From: JAZKAD01 sp040389305
Lineage (GTDB): Bacteria > Pseudomonadota > Alphaproteobacteria > Rickettsiales > Rickettsiaceae
Direction of reading: 5' to 3'
DNA length: 21,266 bases
NCBI GenBank assembly: GCA_040389305.1
Contig: JAZKAD010000033.1
Location: 1-21,266, forward strand
Positions 8,131 through 15,299 of the stretch are shown one piece after another. Below the pieces are notes generated by a model. The model did no database searches and had not been told where the DNA came from. It saw only the letters and a list, made by a program, of their open reading frames with translations. Position 1 is the first letter of the stretch. The number at the start of each line of letters is the position of its first letter. The translations under genes were made by a program, and so were the position numbers.

Positions 8131-9306
8131 ATGAAGATGAAATCAACAATAAGAACCATTGTAGCTTACTTATTATTTACCTTAGGAGCTGGCTTCGCCG
8201 CGGCTGAAGATAATATAATCCGTAACATCTACATAGAAAGCAGTGGAAATAATCCTATAGAAGCTCAATTAAAGGCAAACGAAATTGGGATGAGACGCGC
8301 TCTGCAGCTTCTCGCGGATAAGATGAATATCAAAGATACTGATTTACATCATGCATCTTATCAGGAACTAATTCAGGTATTTCAGATCTCCACTTTGCGC
8401 GATAAAGTAGAGTCTGCAGAAAATTATAGCGCCGTCGTAGATTATCACTACAACCGCAAAAACGCTCAAGAGCTTATCAAGCAGTATGCTCCAGAAGCTT
8501 CAGATGCTGCATCTTATGATTATCTAGTCATTCCTTTATTTAAACGCAATAATGTTGTTACGTTATGGAGTAATGACGTATTATGGTTAAAAAATTGGAA
8601 CGATATAAGGTCCTTACTCTATGACTATAAATTACTCTATCCGGATCCCGCGGATATAAAACCTCGAAGTACTGGAGATGACATTACGGCTGCAAATGTT
8701 TTGTCTTTGTCCTATCAAGATTTTTTAAATATCTTCCCCAACTATTTTATAGATCGTGTCTTACTAGTAATTGGTGAATATTTTACACATCCAGATGATG
8801 GTAAAGCGTATTTCAAAATCAAATATATCCAGCTGGGCGAGGATAAAACAACAAATACAGATTCTAAAAATTATTATATACAAGATAAAGCTAGTATGCC
8901 CAATATTTTTAAGCGATCAATTGAAGATACAGTAAAGGAATTTGGGCAAAAAAGAAGCGGTATAACGACCGCAGAATTTTCAGCTAAGCGCTCATTAAAA
9001 GACCAGGCAAAAGATCCGGGAACCGGCGATCTTTCTTTGTATGCAAATCCTCCAAATATTCATGCATATGTAATGCAGGCCGAAATTTTTGACCCCGAAA
9101 CACTTACAAACCTCCGAAAAAAGCTTGATAAAGCAAATGAAGTTAGGGCATATACCGTAATAAATGAAGAAGAAGAAAATTATAAGGTAACTATTTACAG
9201 CACTTTCAGCTTAGAGGATCTAACGCGAGGCTTATATTTAGAAGGTTTGGGCTACGTCAAAGATGGCACTCAGTATAAATTGATAGAAATCATGCATGGT
9301 ATTTAG
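8131..9306 (+). CDS. Exported DUF2066-family protein, function unknown
   Basis: The 391-residue protein begins with a Sec signal peptide (basic MKMKSTIR, hydrophobic core to about residue 22, probable cleavage after FAAA, 25). The mature part opens with IRNIYIESSGNNPIEAQ and ANEIGMRRALQLLADKM, the pattern of DUF2066 proteins, whose role is unknown. The middle has a YDYLVIPLFKRNN strand and a W-rich stretch (LWSNDVLWLKNWND). It is followed after 3 nt by the permease gene. DUF2066 genes lie beside perM in several gammaproteobacteria, so the pairing here supports the assignment and suggests an envelope role. The family assignment is from pattern memory. Confidence 0.65.
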   Translation: MKMKSTIRTIVAYLLFTLGAGFAAAEDNIIRNIYIESSGNNPIEAQLKANEIGMRRALQLLADKMNIKDTDLHHASYQELIQVFQISTLRDKVESAENYSAVVDYHYNRKNAQELIKQYAPEASDAASYDYLVIPLFKRNNVVTLWSNDVLWLKNWNDIRSLLYDYKLLYPDPADIKPRSTGDDITAANVLSLSYQDFLNIFPNYFIDRVLLVIGEYFTHPDDGKAYFKIKYIQLGEDKTTNTDSKNYYIQDKASMPNIFKRSIEDTVKEFGQKRSGITTAEFSAKRSLKDQAKDPGTGDLSLYANPPNIHAYVMQAEIFDPETLTNLRKKLDKANEVRAYTVINEEEENYKVTIYSTFSLEDLTRGLYLEGLGYVKDGTQYKLIEIMHGI

Positions 9307-9309
9307 TTT

Positions 9310-10404
9310 ATGAATAAAACTGTGTTATGGCCCATTGTACTTGCTTGTTTTCTATGCGCTATTTGGCTTTGTGAGCCAATTTTATTGCCATTTTTTATAT
9401 CTTTTGTACTGGCCTATATCCTTCACCCCCTTGTACGTAAATTTTCTAACAACAGCCATTTTCATAAAATGATCGTGGTGACAGCCATAGTTGTAACTAT
9501 TATTGTTGTATCAGTACTACTACTGCTATTAGTAGTTCCTCTTATTTATAAACAGATTACATTACTAATCTTGCAAATACCTATATATAAAGCATATATC
9601 CAAGGTAATATTATACCCCTTCTTGTTCAAAAATTACAACCCTTCGGTCCAGATATCACAATCAAACTTCAGACTCTTCTACAGGGATCAATCAATAGCA
9701 CCCTTGGAGTTTTGGCTGGAACAATAAATAATATCTTTGGTTACACCATGGCGACTATAGGAACGATGCTTACTTTTTTGTTAGTGCCAATAATATTATT
9801 TTATTTTTTAAGAGATTGGCCCAGTAAAAGTTTGCCATTTGAAGACCTAATACCTGTAAATTCTAGGCCAACAGTCAAGCATGTCTTAAATAAAATTGAT
9901 CGTTTATTATCCGCATATATCTTGGGTCAATCTAATGTTTGTCTTTGTATGGCTATATATTACTCTATAGGCCTTAGTATCATAGGGTTAAATGTTGGGA
10001 TATTGCTTGGAATAATCACAGGCTTTGCAGTCATTGTACCGTTTATAGGGTTTTTAGTATCTTTTTGCTCTGCACTAATTATTGGATATGTCAGTTTTGG
10101 TATGGGCCCAGAGATACTCTATATTATTATATTATATATAGCTGGCTCGGTTTTAGAAGGTTCCATTTTGACGCCAAAAATTATAGGAGATAAAATAGGC
10201 CTTCACCCTCTGTGGGTTATTTTTGCAGTGCTTGTTGGTGGGCATCTCTTTGGAATAACCGGTCTGTTATTTGCCATCCCTGCGGCTGGGATTTGCAAGA
10301 TCTTTTTAAATCTTGGGCTAGAATTATACAAAAAAACTCTTTATACCCCAACTGTTACAGACTCAGTAACGATACTATCTCCTCCCGAAAACACTGATGT
10401 ATAA
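9310..10404 (+). CDS. PerM / AI-2E family transporter-like membrane protein
   Basis: A 364-residue polytopic membrane protein of the PerM (AI-2E exporter, TqsA-like) family. Two N-terminal helices (about 5-40, ILLPFFISFVLAYILHPLV), a third at about 53-80, an amphipathic segment to about 140, then a C-terminal block of helices with the conserved FLRDW (around 165), GIITGFAVIVPFIGFLVSF and the family-typical GSVLEGSILTPKIIGDKIGLHP followed by VGGHLFGITGLLFAIPAAG. Members export autoinducer-2 or act as Na+/H+ antiporters; the substrate here cannot be told. The 3-nt gap after the DUF2066 gene indicates an operon. In many alpha- and gammaproteobacteria hda follows; it does not here. Confidence 0.88.
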   Translation: MNKTVLWPIVLACFLCAIWLCEPILLPFFISFVLAYILHPLVRKFSNNSHFHKMIVVTAIVVTIIVVSVLLLLLVVPLIYKQITLLILQIPIYKAYIQGNIIPLLVQKLQPFGPDITIKLQTLLQGSINSTLGVLAGTINNIFGYTMATIGTMLTFLLVPIILFYFLRDWPSKSLPFEDLIPVNSRPTVKHVLNKIDRLLSAYILGQSNVCLCMAIYYSIGLSIIGLNVGILLGIITGFAVIVPFIGFLVSFCSALIIGYVSFGMGPEILYIIILYIAGSVLEGSILTPKIIGDKIGLHPLWVIFAVLVGGHLFGITGLLFAIPAAGICKIFLNLGLELYKKTLYTPTVTDSVTILSPPENTDV

Positions 10405-10476
10405 AGAACTTTCCTGCATCCACTCTATTTCTTATCTTTGCAGACCCTGAGATAGGCATCATAAATCTTCGTATAT

Positions 10477-13140
10477 TTAAGCATTCAACTTTCTTGCTAA
10501 ATGCTCGTAATCGTTATACTTAGGTGCGATTTTATGATTGGGACTTACAAGAAATTCATGGCCTTGAGTCATGTAATATTCGAGTAAGTTATAAAGCCCA
10601 GCTTTGTGTTTTTTTAAGTCCTCTTTTGTGATTTCTATTACGCTTTGATTTTGCGTCATACTAGATGTGCTAGCCACTTTAATATATATAAGTTTGGTAG
10701 GAGATGTTGCTGGAATACCCTTGAAGCCCCCCTCTGCTGCTATCAAAGCCTCTACAATCAATTGAGGTGAGACGCCCTGAAAAACATCTTGCTTTGGAGG
10801 AATTGCTCCAGTTTTATAATCCATAATATAGAGCTCCCCGTCTTTAGAGAGCTCTATCCTATCAGCGATAGCGGTGACTTTGATTTCCTTTCCGCAGATA
10901 TTTAATTTGATTTCTCCATAAATTTCTGCATAAACAGCCTGCAAACTCTCTCTCCGGGCCTCATCGAATTCTATAAAATCTGCAGCTATAACAAGAAATT
11001 TATCCCACCATGCTTTATGCTTGCTCTGATGAGGATAGTTTGCAAATTCTCTCTTTCCTATTTCGATGATTCTGTCATAACTTCTGCCATTATAATTCTG
11101 CGTATATAGACCTATTATATTATGAATTAGAATTCCGAAATCTGCGAAGGAGGCTGGCTTGGCTATTTCATCCACTGGCAATAGGCCTAGAATTTTTTTT
11201 GCGTAAAATCCGTAGGGATTACGTAGTAAAAGCTCTATATTAGTTGCCGAGATAGAGTTTGGAAAGATTCCAGTCTCGGCTACCAAGGATAGGCCTTCTA
11301 AAGAAACCATCTCTTCTTCAGCATCAAGTAACCAATTATACTTAGGAAGCAAGGCGCCCCCCTCTCCTCTCTCTTCTAGTTCCATCAATAAGGCCACGAG
11401 AAATCTTGAGGGCGTAGTCTCTTTCCCTTCTATTTTTTTAGAACGCGTAATATAGAGTTTAGGTTTATTTAAAAGAATATTGAAATAATAATTACTTATA
11501 CCCACTTGCTCTGACTCATCACTAAGCCCCAAAGACTTGCGCATTTTGTTGTTCATCCAAGGGTTCTGAGGAGATTGAGTGGGAAAGCTTCCTTCGTTAC
11601 AATCGGACAGAATGACAGTATCGATGTCAAGTAGAGCGGCGTCATGCGGGCTCAGCAGAAAGATATTTGATTCATTTGTAGGAAAATGCTTTGCATCGCC
11701 AAGAAGTTGCCTTAAAAAAATAGGATAAAGCTCTACATCCATATTTGCATTAGGATTTATAGTATCTTCTGCTACCTTCATAAGGCACTTAAAAAAATTT
11801 AAAACAACTTCTGCCTTCCACACACGCGGAGCAATATTACTTATGCATTCTATGTGGCATTTCAAAAGACTCGCAAAAGTTGTATTTTGCGCCCTTAGAT
11901 CATGCAAAGGTCGCATTTTATTTGTTAAATCATCAAACCAATCGCGCATCAAATCATCTTTAATTTCAATTTGATTCATATCGCGTGTTTGGCGAAGTAT
12001 CTGCATCTCGAACTCACGGGCTAGGTCAGACTCCAGATAAGGAGTTTTCAAGAATGCAGAGAATTTTTCTACCGAATTTAATAAAGCCGCTTCAGCTAAG
12101 AGCAAAGAAAACTCTACTGCTTTCGTATAAATCAACGATTCACCGCAAAGATTTACAGGGGTTACTCCATACCTACTCAAGGATATTTTGCAAAGACTTC
12201 TGAGATTGCTGCTATTTGTGACGATGGCCACCTTTCCGCACCCAGATCCGCGCAAAGATTCATGCATTGCAATGCGTGCAATAACGTCAGCTTCTTCCCC
12301 TTGAGACAAAGCCTGGATATACTCAATATCCAGGCGCCCTTCTTCTCCTAAAACTTTGCTAGGAAGGAGCTGTATCTTGGCTTTATCTAGGACGCAGTAA
12401 TCTACTAATTTTTTTATATGATAGAATGGAGAATATAAATCGGCCTCGCTCAGCTCCGCGCTAGGAGTCTTCAATATCACCGCTCCATTCTCAGATTCCG
12501 CTACCGCTTTAATAAATCTCTGGATCGCGTTACTCGTTGGGGCTATGCCGAAGAGTATAGTATCCACCTCATTTATAGACTCTACTTCAAGATCCAAGAT
12601 AATTTTCTCGAGCTCCCTCGGGTCTATCATTCCATTATTTGCAATACACTCTCTTGATGTATTCCAGGCGTAATAAAGGAACTTGGAGGATTCAACCCAA
12701 TGAGCAGCGCTATCTGCGTCTACTATATAAGGCAGGTCTGTTATATCTATCTCATAGTCAATGATTTCATTAAATAGCTTTATAAGGCCCTTACTTAAGC
12801 TCTCTGCTTGCAAGATATTGCAACTGAAAGCATCGCTACCCTTGTACTTCTGAATAATAGAAGTCAGCATGAGTTTTTGTTCGAGATATTCGATTGGCTT
12901 AACGCTTTCCGTTATTTTGTGGAAACTTGGGCTTTCGGTAGACAGAGCGGCAAAGGGAATGATGTTAGGTAGGAGCCATGCACCCCCGATTCCTTCAACG
13001 AAAACTTGCTGAAGGGCTGCGCATATAATACTGTTTGGGACTATTATACGAAGATTTTGTATATTATTTAGATAGTGCGTCCTGGCAAAATCAGCAATCG
13101 ACTTAAGACATGGTTGTTTAAGAGGAAGATGATAGATCAT
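10477..13140 (-). CDS. addB: AddB, nuclease/inactive-helicase subunit of the AddAB double-strand-break repair enzyme
   Basis: AddB pairs with the helicase-nuclease AddA to resect double-strand breaks for RecA. At 887 residues it is somewhat shorter than typical alphaproteobacterial AddB (about 1000). The N-terminus (RIIVPNSIICAALQQVF, then WLLPNIIPF) has the degenerate helicase fold with no Walker A. The C-terminus has the nuclease: ISATNIELLLRNPYGFYA around 630-647, H673 in GILIH, D760 in ADRIE, and D774/K776 in DYKTG, the PD-(D/E)xK core. The cysteines that hold the 4Fe-4S cluster in Firmicute AddB are absent (RNPY instead of RCPY), which fits alphaproteobacteria. addA is not adjacent. It starts 15 nt after the YqaA-like stop codon, so the two are likely co-transcribed. 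Confidence 0.9.
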   Translation of the reverse strand: MIYHLPLKQPCLKSIADFARTHYLNNIQNLRIIVPNSIICAALQQVFVEGIGGAWLLPNIIPFAALSTESPSFHKITESVKPIEYLEQKLMLTSIIQKYKGSDAFSCNILQAESLSKGLIKLFNEIIDYEIDITDLPYIVDADSAAHWVESSKFLYYAWNTSRECIANNGMIDPRELEKIILDLEVESINEVDTILFGIAPTSNAIQRFIKAVAESENGAVILKTPSAELSEADLYSPFYHIKKLVDYCVLDKAKIQLLPSKVLGEEGRLDIEYIQALSQGEEADVIARIAMHESLRGSGCGKVAIVTNSSNLRSLCKISLSRYGVTPVNLCGESLIYTKAVEFSLLLAEAALLNSVEKFSAFLKTPYLESDLAREFEMQILRQTRDMNQIEIKDDLMRDWFDDLTNKMRPLHDLRAQNTTFASLLKCHIECISNIAPRVWKAEVVLNFFKCLMKVAEDTINPNANMDVELYPIFLRQLLGDAKHFPTNESNIFLLSPHDAALLDIDTVILSDCNEGSFPTQSPQNPWMNNKMRKSLGLSDESEQVGISNYYFNILLNKPKLYITRSKKIEGKETTPSRFLVALLMELEERGEGGALLPKYNWLLDAEEEMVSLEGLSLVAETGIFPNSISATNIELLLRNPYGFYAKKILGLLPVDEIAKPASFADFGILIHNIIGLYTQNYNGRSYDRIIEIGKREFANYPHQSKHKAWWDKFLVIAADFIEFDEARRESLQAVYAEIYGEIKLNICGKEIKVTAIADRIELSKDGELYIMDYKTGAIPPKQDVFQGVSPQLIVEALIAAEGGFKGIPATSPTKLIYIKVASTSSMTQNQSVIEITKEDLKKHKAGLYNLLEYYMTQGHEFLVSPNHKIAPKYNDYEHLARKLNA

Positions 13141-13155
13141 ACAAAATACTATAAA

Positions 13156-13578
13156 TTATAAATACAGCATATAGACGTAGTAGATGCTCCTGCTGATTGT
13201 AGTATAAAGTATAGTACGCATTAATCCAAATCTCGTAAAACCAGCCACAAGTATAGTAAATTTTCCTATGTTAGGCGTAGCCGCGAATAGCAAAATATAT
13301 TTTCCATATTTTTCAAAGAAAATAGTAATCTTCTGATATTTTGATTGAATTTGCTTGTCGGGTGAAAGTCTATATAGGTTATATCCAACAATACCAGCAA
13401 GGTAGTTCAATGGCGTGGCCGCAGAGCTCCCGAGAAGGGCTATAATAAACACCCAACCTAAATCATAGCCTCCTAAAAGCTTCATGGTATGGACAGCTAA
13501 CTCTAGCTTAGCAGTTATTACAAGGTTGCTAAAAAAGCTATCAGTAAAAAGAAAAAGATAGGCTTCAAACTGGGTCAT
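13156..13578 (-). CDS. YqaA/DedA-like (VTT domain) small membrane protein
   Basis: A 140-residue membrane protein. The pattern YLFLFTDSFFSNLVITAKLE, then LGGYDLGWVFIIALLGSSA and TPLNYLAGIVGYNLYRL, followed by FFEKYGKYILLFAATPNIG and FTRFGLMRTILYTTISRSIYY, is that of YqaA-type relatives of the DedA/VTT (SNARE-associated) family, whose members scramble or flip lipids. The canonical acidic residue after the first hydrophobic stretch is present as KLELAV (E26). Function is inferred. The ATG has no recognisable ribosome-binding site (AT-rich AAATATAAATACT), unlike the mini-ORF just upstream in the same frame, which may couple translation. It is followed by addB after 15 nt. Confidence 0.7.
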   Translation of the reverse strand: MTQFEAYLFLFTDSFFSNLVITAKLELAVHTMKLLGGYDLGWVFIIALLGSSAATPLNYLAGIVGYNLYRLSPDKQIQSKYQKITIFFEKYGKYILLFAATPNIGKFTILVAGFTRFGLMRTILYTTISRSIYYVYMLYL

Positions 13579-13590
13579 AGTATTTATATT

Positions 13591-13650
13591 TTAGGGTCTA
13601 TCTTTTTTTCGCTTTGAGGAGTAATAGAAGACGCAGTAACCCATAGTCAT
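13591..13650 (-). CDS. Candidate mini-ORF (17-19 codons) with a perfect Shine-Dalgarno, leader of the YqaA-like gene
   Basis: On the minus strand AGGAGGT (plus-strand 13654-13660) is followed after 3 nt by an ATG (13650) and after 9 nt by a second in-frame ATG (13644). From the second start the peptide is MGYCVFYYSSKRKKDRP, ending at TAA 13591-13593, 12 nt before the YqaA-like ATG and in the same frame. The ribosome-binding site is the strongest in the window. The Shine-Dalgarno lies in the 3' arm of a long hairpin. It may be a regulatory leader peptide, a small basic membrane-anchored peptide or chance; I recognise no family. Confidence 0.4.
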   Translation of the reverse strand: MTMGYCVFYYSSKRKKDRP

Positions 13651-13698
13651 TATACCTCCTCGAAATTAATAAAACTCTATCATTTCGAGGGGGTATAA
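13650..13698 (-). promoter_or_regulatory. Long hairpin between icd and the YqaA-like gene, sequestering a Shine-Dalgarno
   Basis: Arms 13652-13666 and 13682-13696 are complementary over 15 positions around a 15-nt loop, and the pairing extends by two A-T pairs to 13650 and 13698. In the minus-strand RNA one pair is C-A, directly opposite the middle of AGGAGGU; in plus-strand RNA that pair is a G-U wobble. It starts 9 nt after the icd stop codon. No U-tract follows on the minus strand, so it is not a standard terminator. It could protect the icd mRNA 3' end, block the mini-ORF ribosome-binding site, or both. Confidence 0.65.
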
Positions 13699-13706
13699 GA
13701 GCGTCA

Positions 13707-15155
13707 TTACTCTCCTTGTGCTAAGCTATACCCTTTCGTTTCTCCGAAATTGTATAGATTCTCGGTTTTAATAAAATCATATCCAGAAGATGCAAGATTT
13801 GCAAGTAGCTCAGCTATTTTGCTATGAGGGATAACCCCTTGATCTTTCGACATAAAACGACAGCACCAATGATCTGATAAAGTCTCGAATTTTTGATCCG
13901 ATGGCCAGAGCTTTAATCCTTTAGCAGAAACAGTTTTAAGCTCCAAAGGCAATGTTATTTTATTCAGTTTATCCGCGATATCATTTGCAGATTTGCTATC
14001 AATTTGGAAGAATACATCAACGCCCACGAGGGTTTTTTGTTCTTTCGTATTAATTTCATACACCCTCTTAGAAGCCGTAGCTGCGGGGGTGTTCGCATAA
14101 CTTACTTCCGCAAGCTTCGATGGTTTTTGCCCCAAACGCGCTATTACAGCATCGCCAAATTCTTTAGTCCCTAGCTTCTTCTGAGACGTTCCTTCTTTAA
14201 AAATATCCACAGTATGCATTCCATCTTCGATGGCTTTTTTCCACGCATTTTCGATAAGAGAAGCCGTGTTACCTTGACCAATATGCACAAGCATCATGAT
14301 AGCGGCATTTAAAAGCCCCGAAGGGTTTGCTATATTACGACCAGCAATATCGGGAGCAGATCCATGTACAGCTTCAAACATCGCATAATCTGTACCAATA
14401 TTTGAACTGCCTGCCATACCAACAGATCCAGATATTTCAGAGGCAACATCTGAAATAATATCACCATAGAGATTTGAAGTTACTATAACATCAAAAATTT
14501 CAGGGGAGCTTGCAAGACGAGCGGTGCCGATGTCTATGATAAAATGGTTACTTTCTATTTGTGGATATTCCACTCTGATTTCATCGAAAACCCTGTGAAA
14601 AATTCCATCAGAAAATTTCATGATATTATCTTTGCTAAAGCACGAAACTTTACTGCGATTATTTTTTACCGCATATTCAAAGGCATAGCGGATGATTTTT
14701 TCACTCCCTGTGCGACTAATTAACTTCAGAGAGGAATACATATTATGAGTTTGACGATACTCTATGCCTGCATATAAATCTTCTTCATTCTCGCGGACGA
14801 TCACTAAGTTCATGCCCGGATACTTAGTCTCTACGTATGGAGCATAAGCAAGAGTTGGGCGAATATTTGCATATAAACCAAGAGCCTTTCGAAGAGTTAC
14901 ATTGAGGCTTTTATACCCCCCACCCTGAGGAGTGGTGATTGGCGCCTTAAGTAGCACTCTTGTGCGCTCAAGTGACTGCCATGTATCTTCAGCTATACCC
15001 GAAGTATAATTTTTTTTATAAAGCTTTTCGCCTATTTCAATGGATTCAAGTTTGATTTTTGCTTCTGCTTCTTTGAGAATGCGCAAAACCGCATCCATAA
15101 TTTCGGGGCCTATACCGTCGCCCGACGCAACTGTGATTGGAACAAATTCTGACAT
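13707..15155 (-). CDS. icd: NADP-dependent isocitrate dehydrogenase, long alphaproteobacterial/Rickettsia type
   Basis: This TCA-cycle enzyme oxidatively decarboxylates isocitrate to 2-oxoglutarate. The 482 residues form a core of about 335 residues plus a C-terminal extra domain found in the Rickettsia-type subfamily (from about 365: TLVGVDVFFQ to WPSDQKFETLSDHWC). Substrate and metal residues are in place: S83/N85/R89 in KSLNVTLRK, R99 in NIRP, R121 in VREN, Y128 in EEDLYAGIEY, K175 in FSKDNIMK, D232 and D236 in NLYGDIISD, and the cofactor-site motif HGSAPDIAGRN at 264-274. It lies downstream of tkt on the same strand with a 144-nt gap that contains a candidate promoter. The ribosome-binding site is weak. 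Confidence 0.96.
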   Translation of the reverse strand: MSEFVPITVASGDGIGPEIMDAVLRILKEAEAKIKLESIEIGEKLYKKNYTSGIAEDTWQSLERTRVLLKAPITTPQGGGYKSLNVTLRKALGLYANIRPTLAYAPYVETKYPGMNLVIVRENEEDLYAGIEYRQTHNMYSSLKLISRTGSEKIIRYAFEYAVKNNRSKVSCFSKDNIMKFSDGIFHRVFDEIRVEYPQIESNHFIIDIGTARLASSPEIFDVIVTSNLYGDIISDVASEISGSVGMAGSSNIGTDYAMFEAVHGSAPDIAGRNIANPSGLLNAAIMMLVHIGQGNTASLIENAWKKAIEDGMHTVDIFKEGTSQKKLGTKEFGDAVIARLGQKPSKLAEVSYANTPAATASKRVYEINTKEQKTLVGVDVFFQIDSKSANDIADKLNKITLPLELKTVSAKGLKLWPSDQKFETLSDHWCCRFMSKDQGVIPHSKIAELLANLASSGYDFIKTENLYNFGETKGYSLAQGE

Positions 15156-15237
15156 AATTAAAACCGTATTATTTATTTAGATTTTAGTCTACAAAACCTT
15201 GGGCGAATCAACCAAATAAAAACTCTTAAACTTTCAA

Positions 15238-15267
15238 GTTTTAGGGGGGGCGTTATATTATTGTCAA
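15238..15267 (-). promoter_or_regulatory. Candidate promoter for icd
   Basis: On the minus strand a perfect -35 box TTGACA (15267-15262) is followed after 18 bp by TAAAAC (15243-15238, four of six bases). Transcription would start near 15231, about 75 nt before the icd ATG. The -10 is imperfect and the spacer carries a run of seven Cs, so this is tentative. No good terminator is visible after tkt. Confidence 0.35.
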
Positions 15268-15299
15268 CAATGGGGGTGCTAGAACGACTACTAAGCTAC

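Noticed and set aside
10405..10476. Terminator between the convergent permease and addB genes
   Set aside because: Only short imperfect pairings (TTATCT / AGATAG) are visible and no T-run is adjacent.
13650..13698. Intrinsic terminator of icd
   Set aside because: The stem is strong but no U-tract follows on the minus strand; the sequence after the stem is the start region of the mini-ORF.
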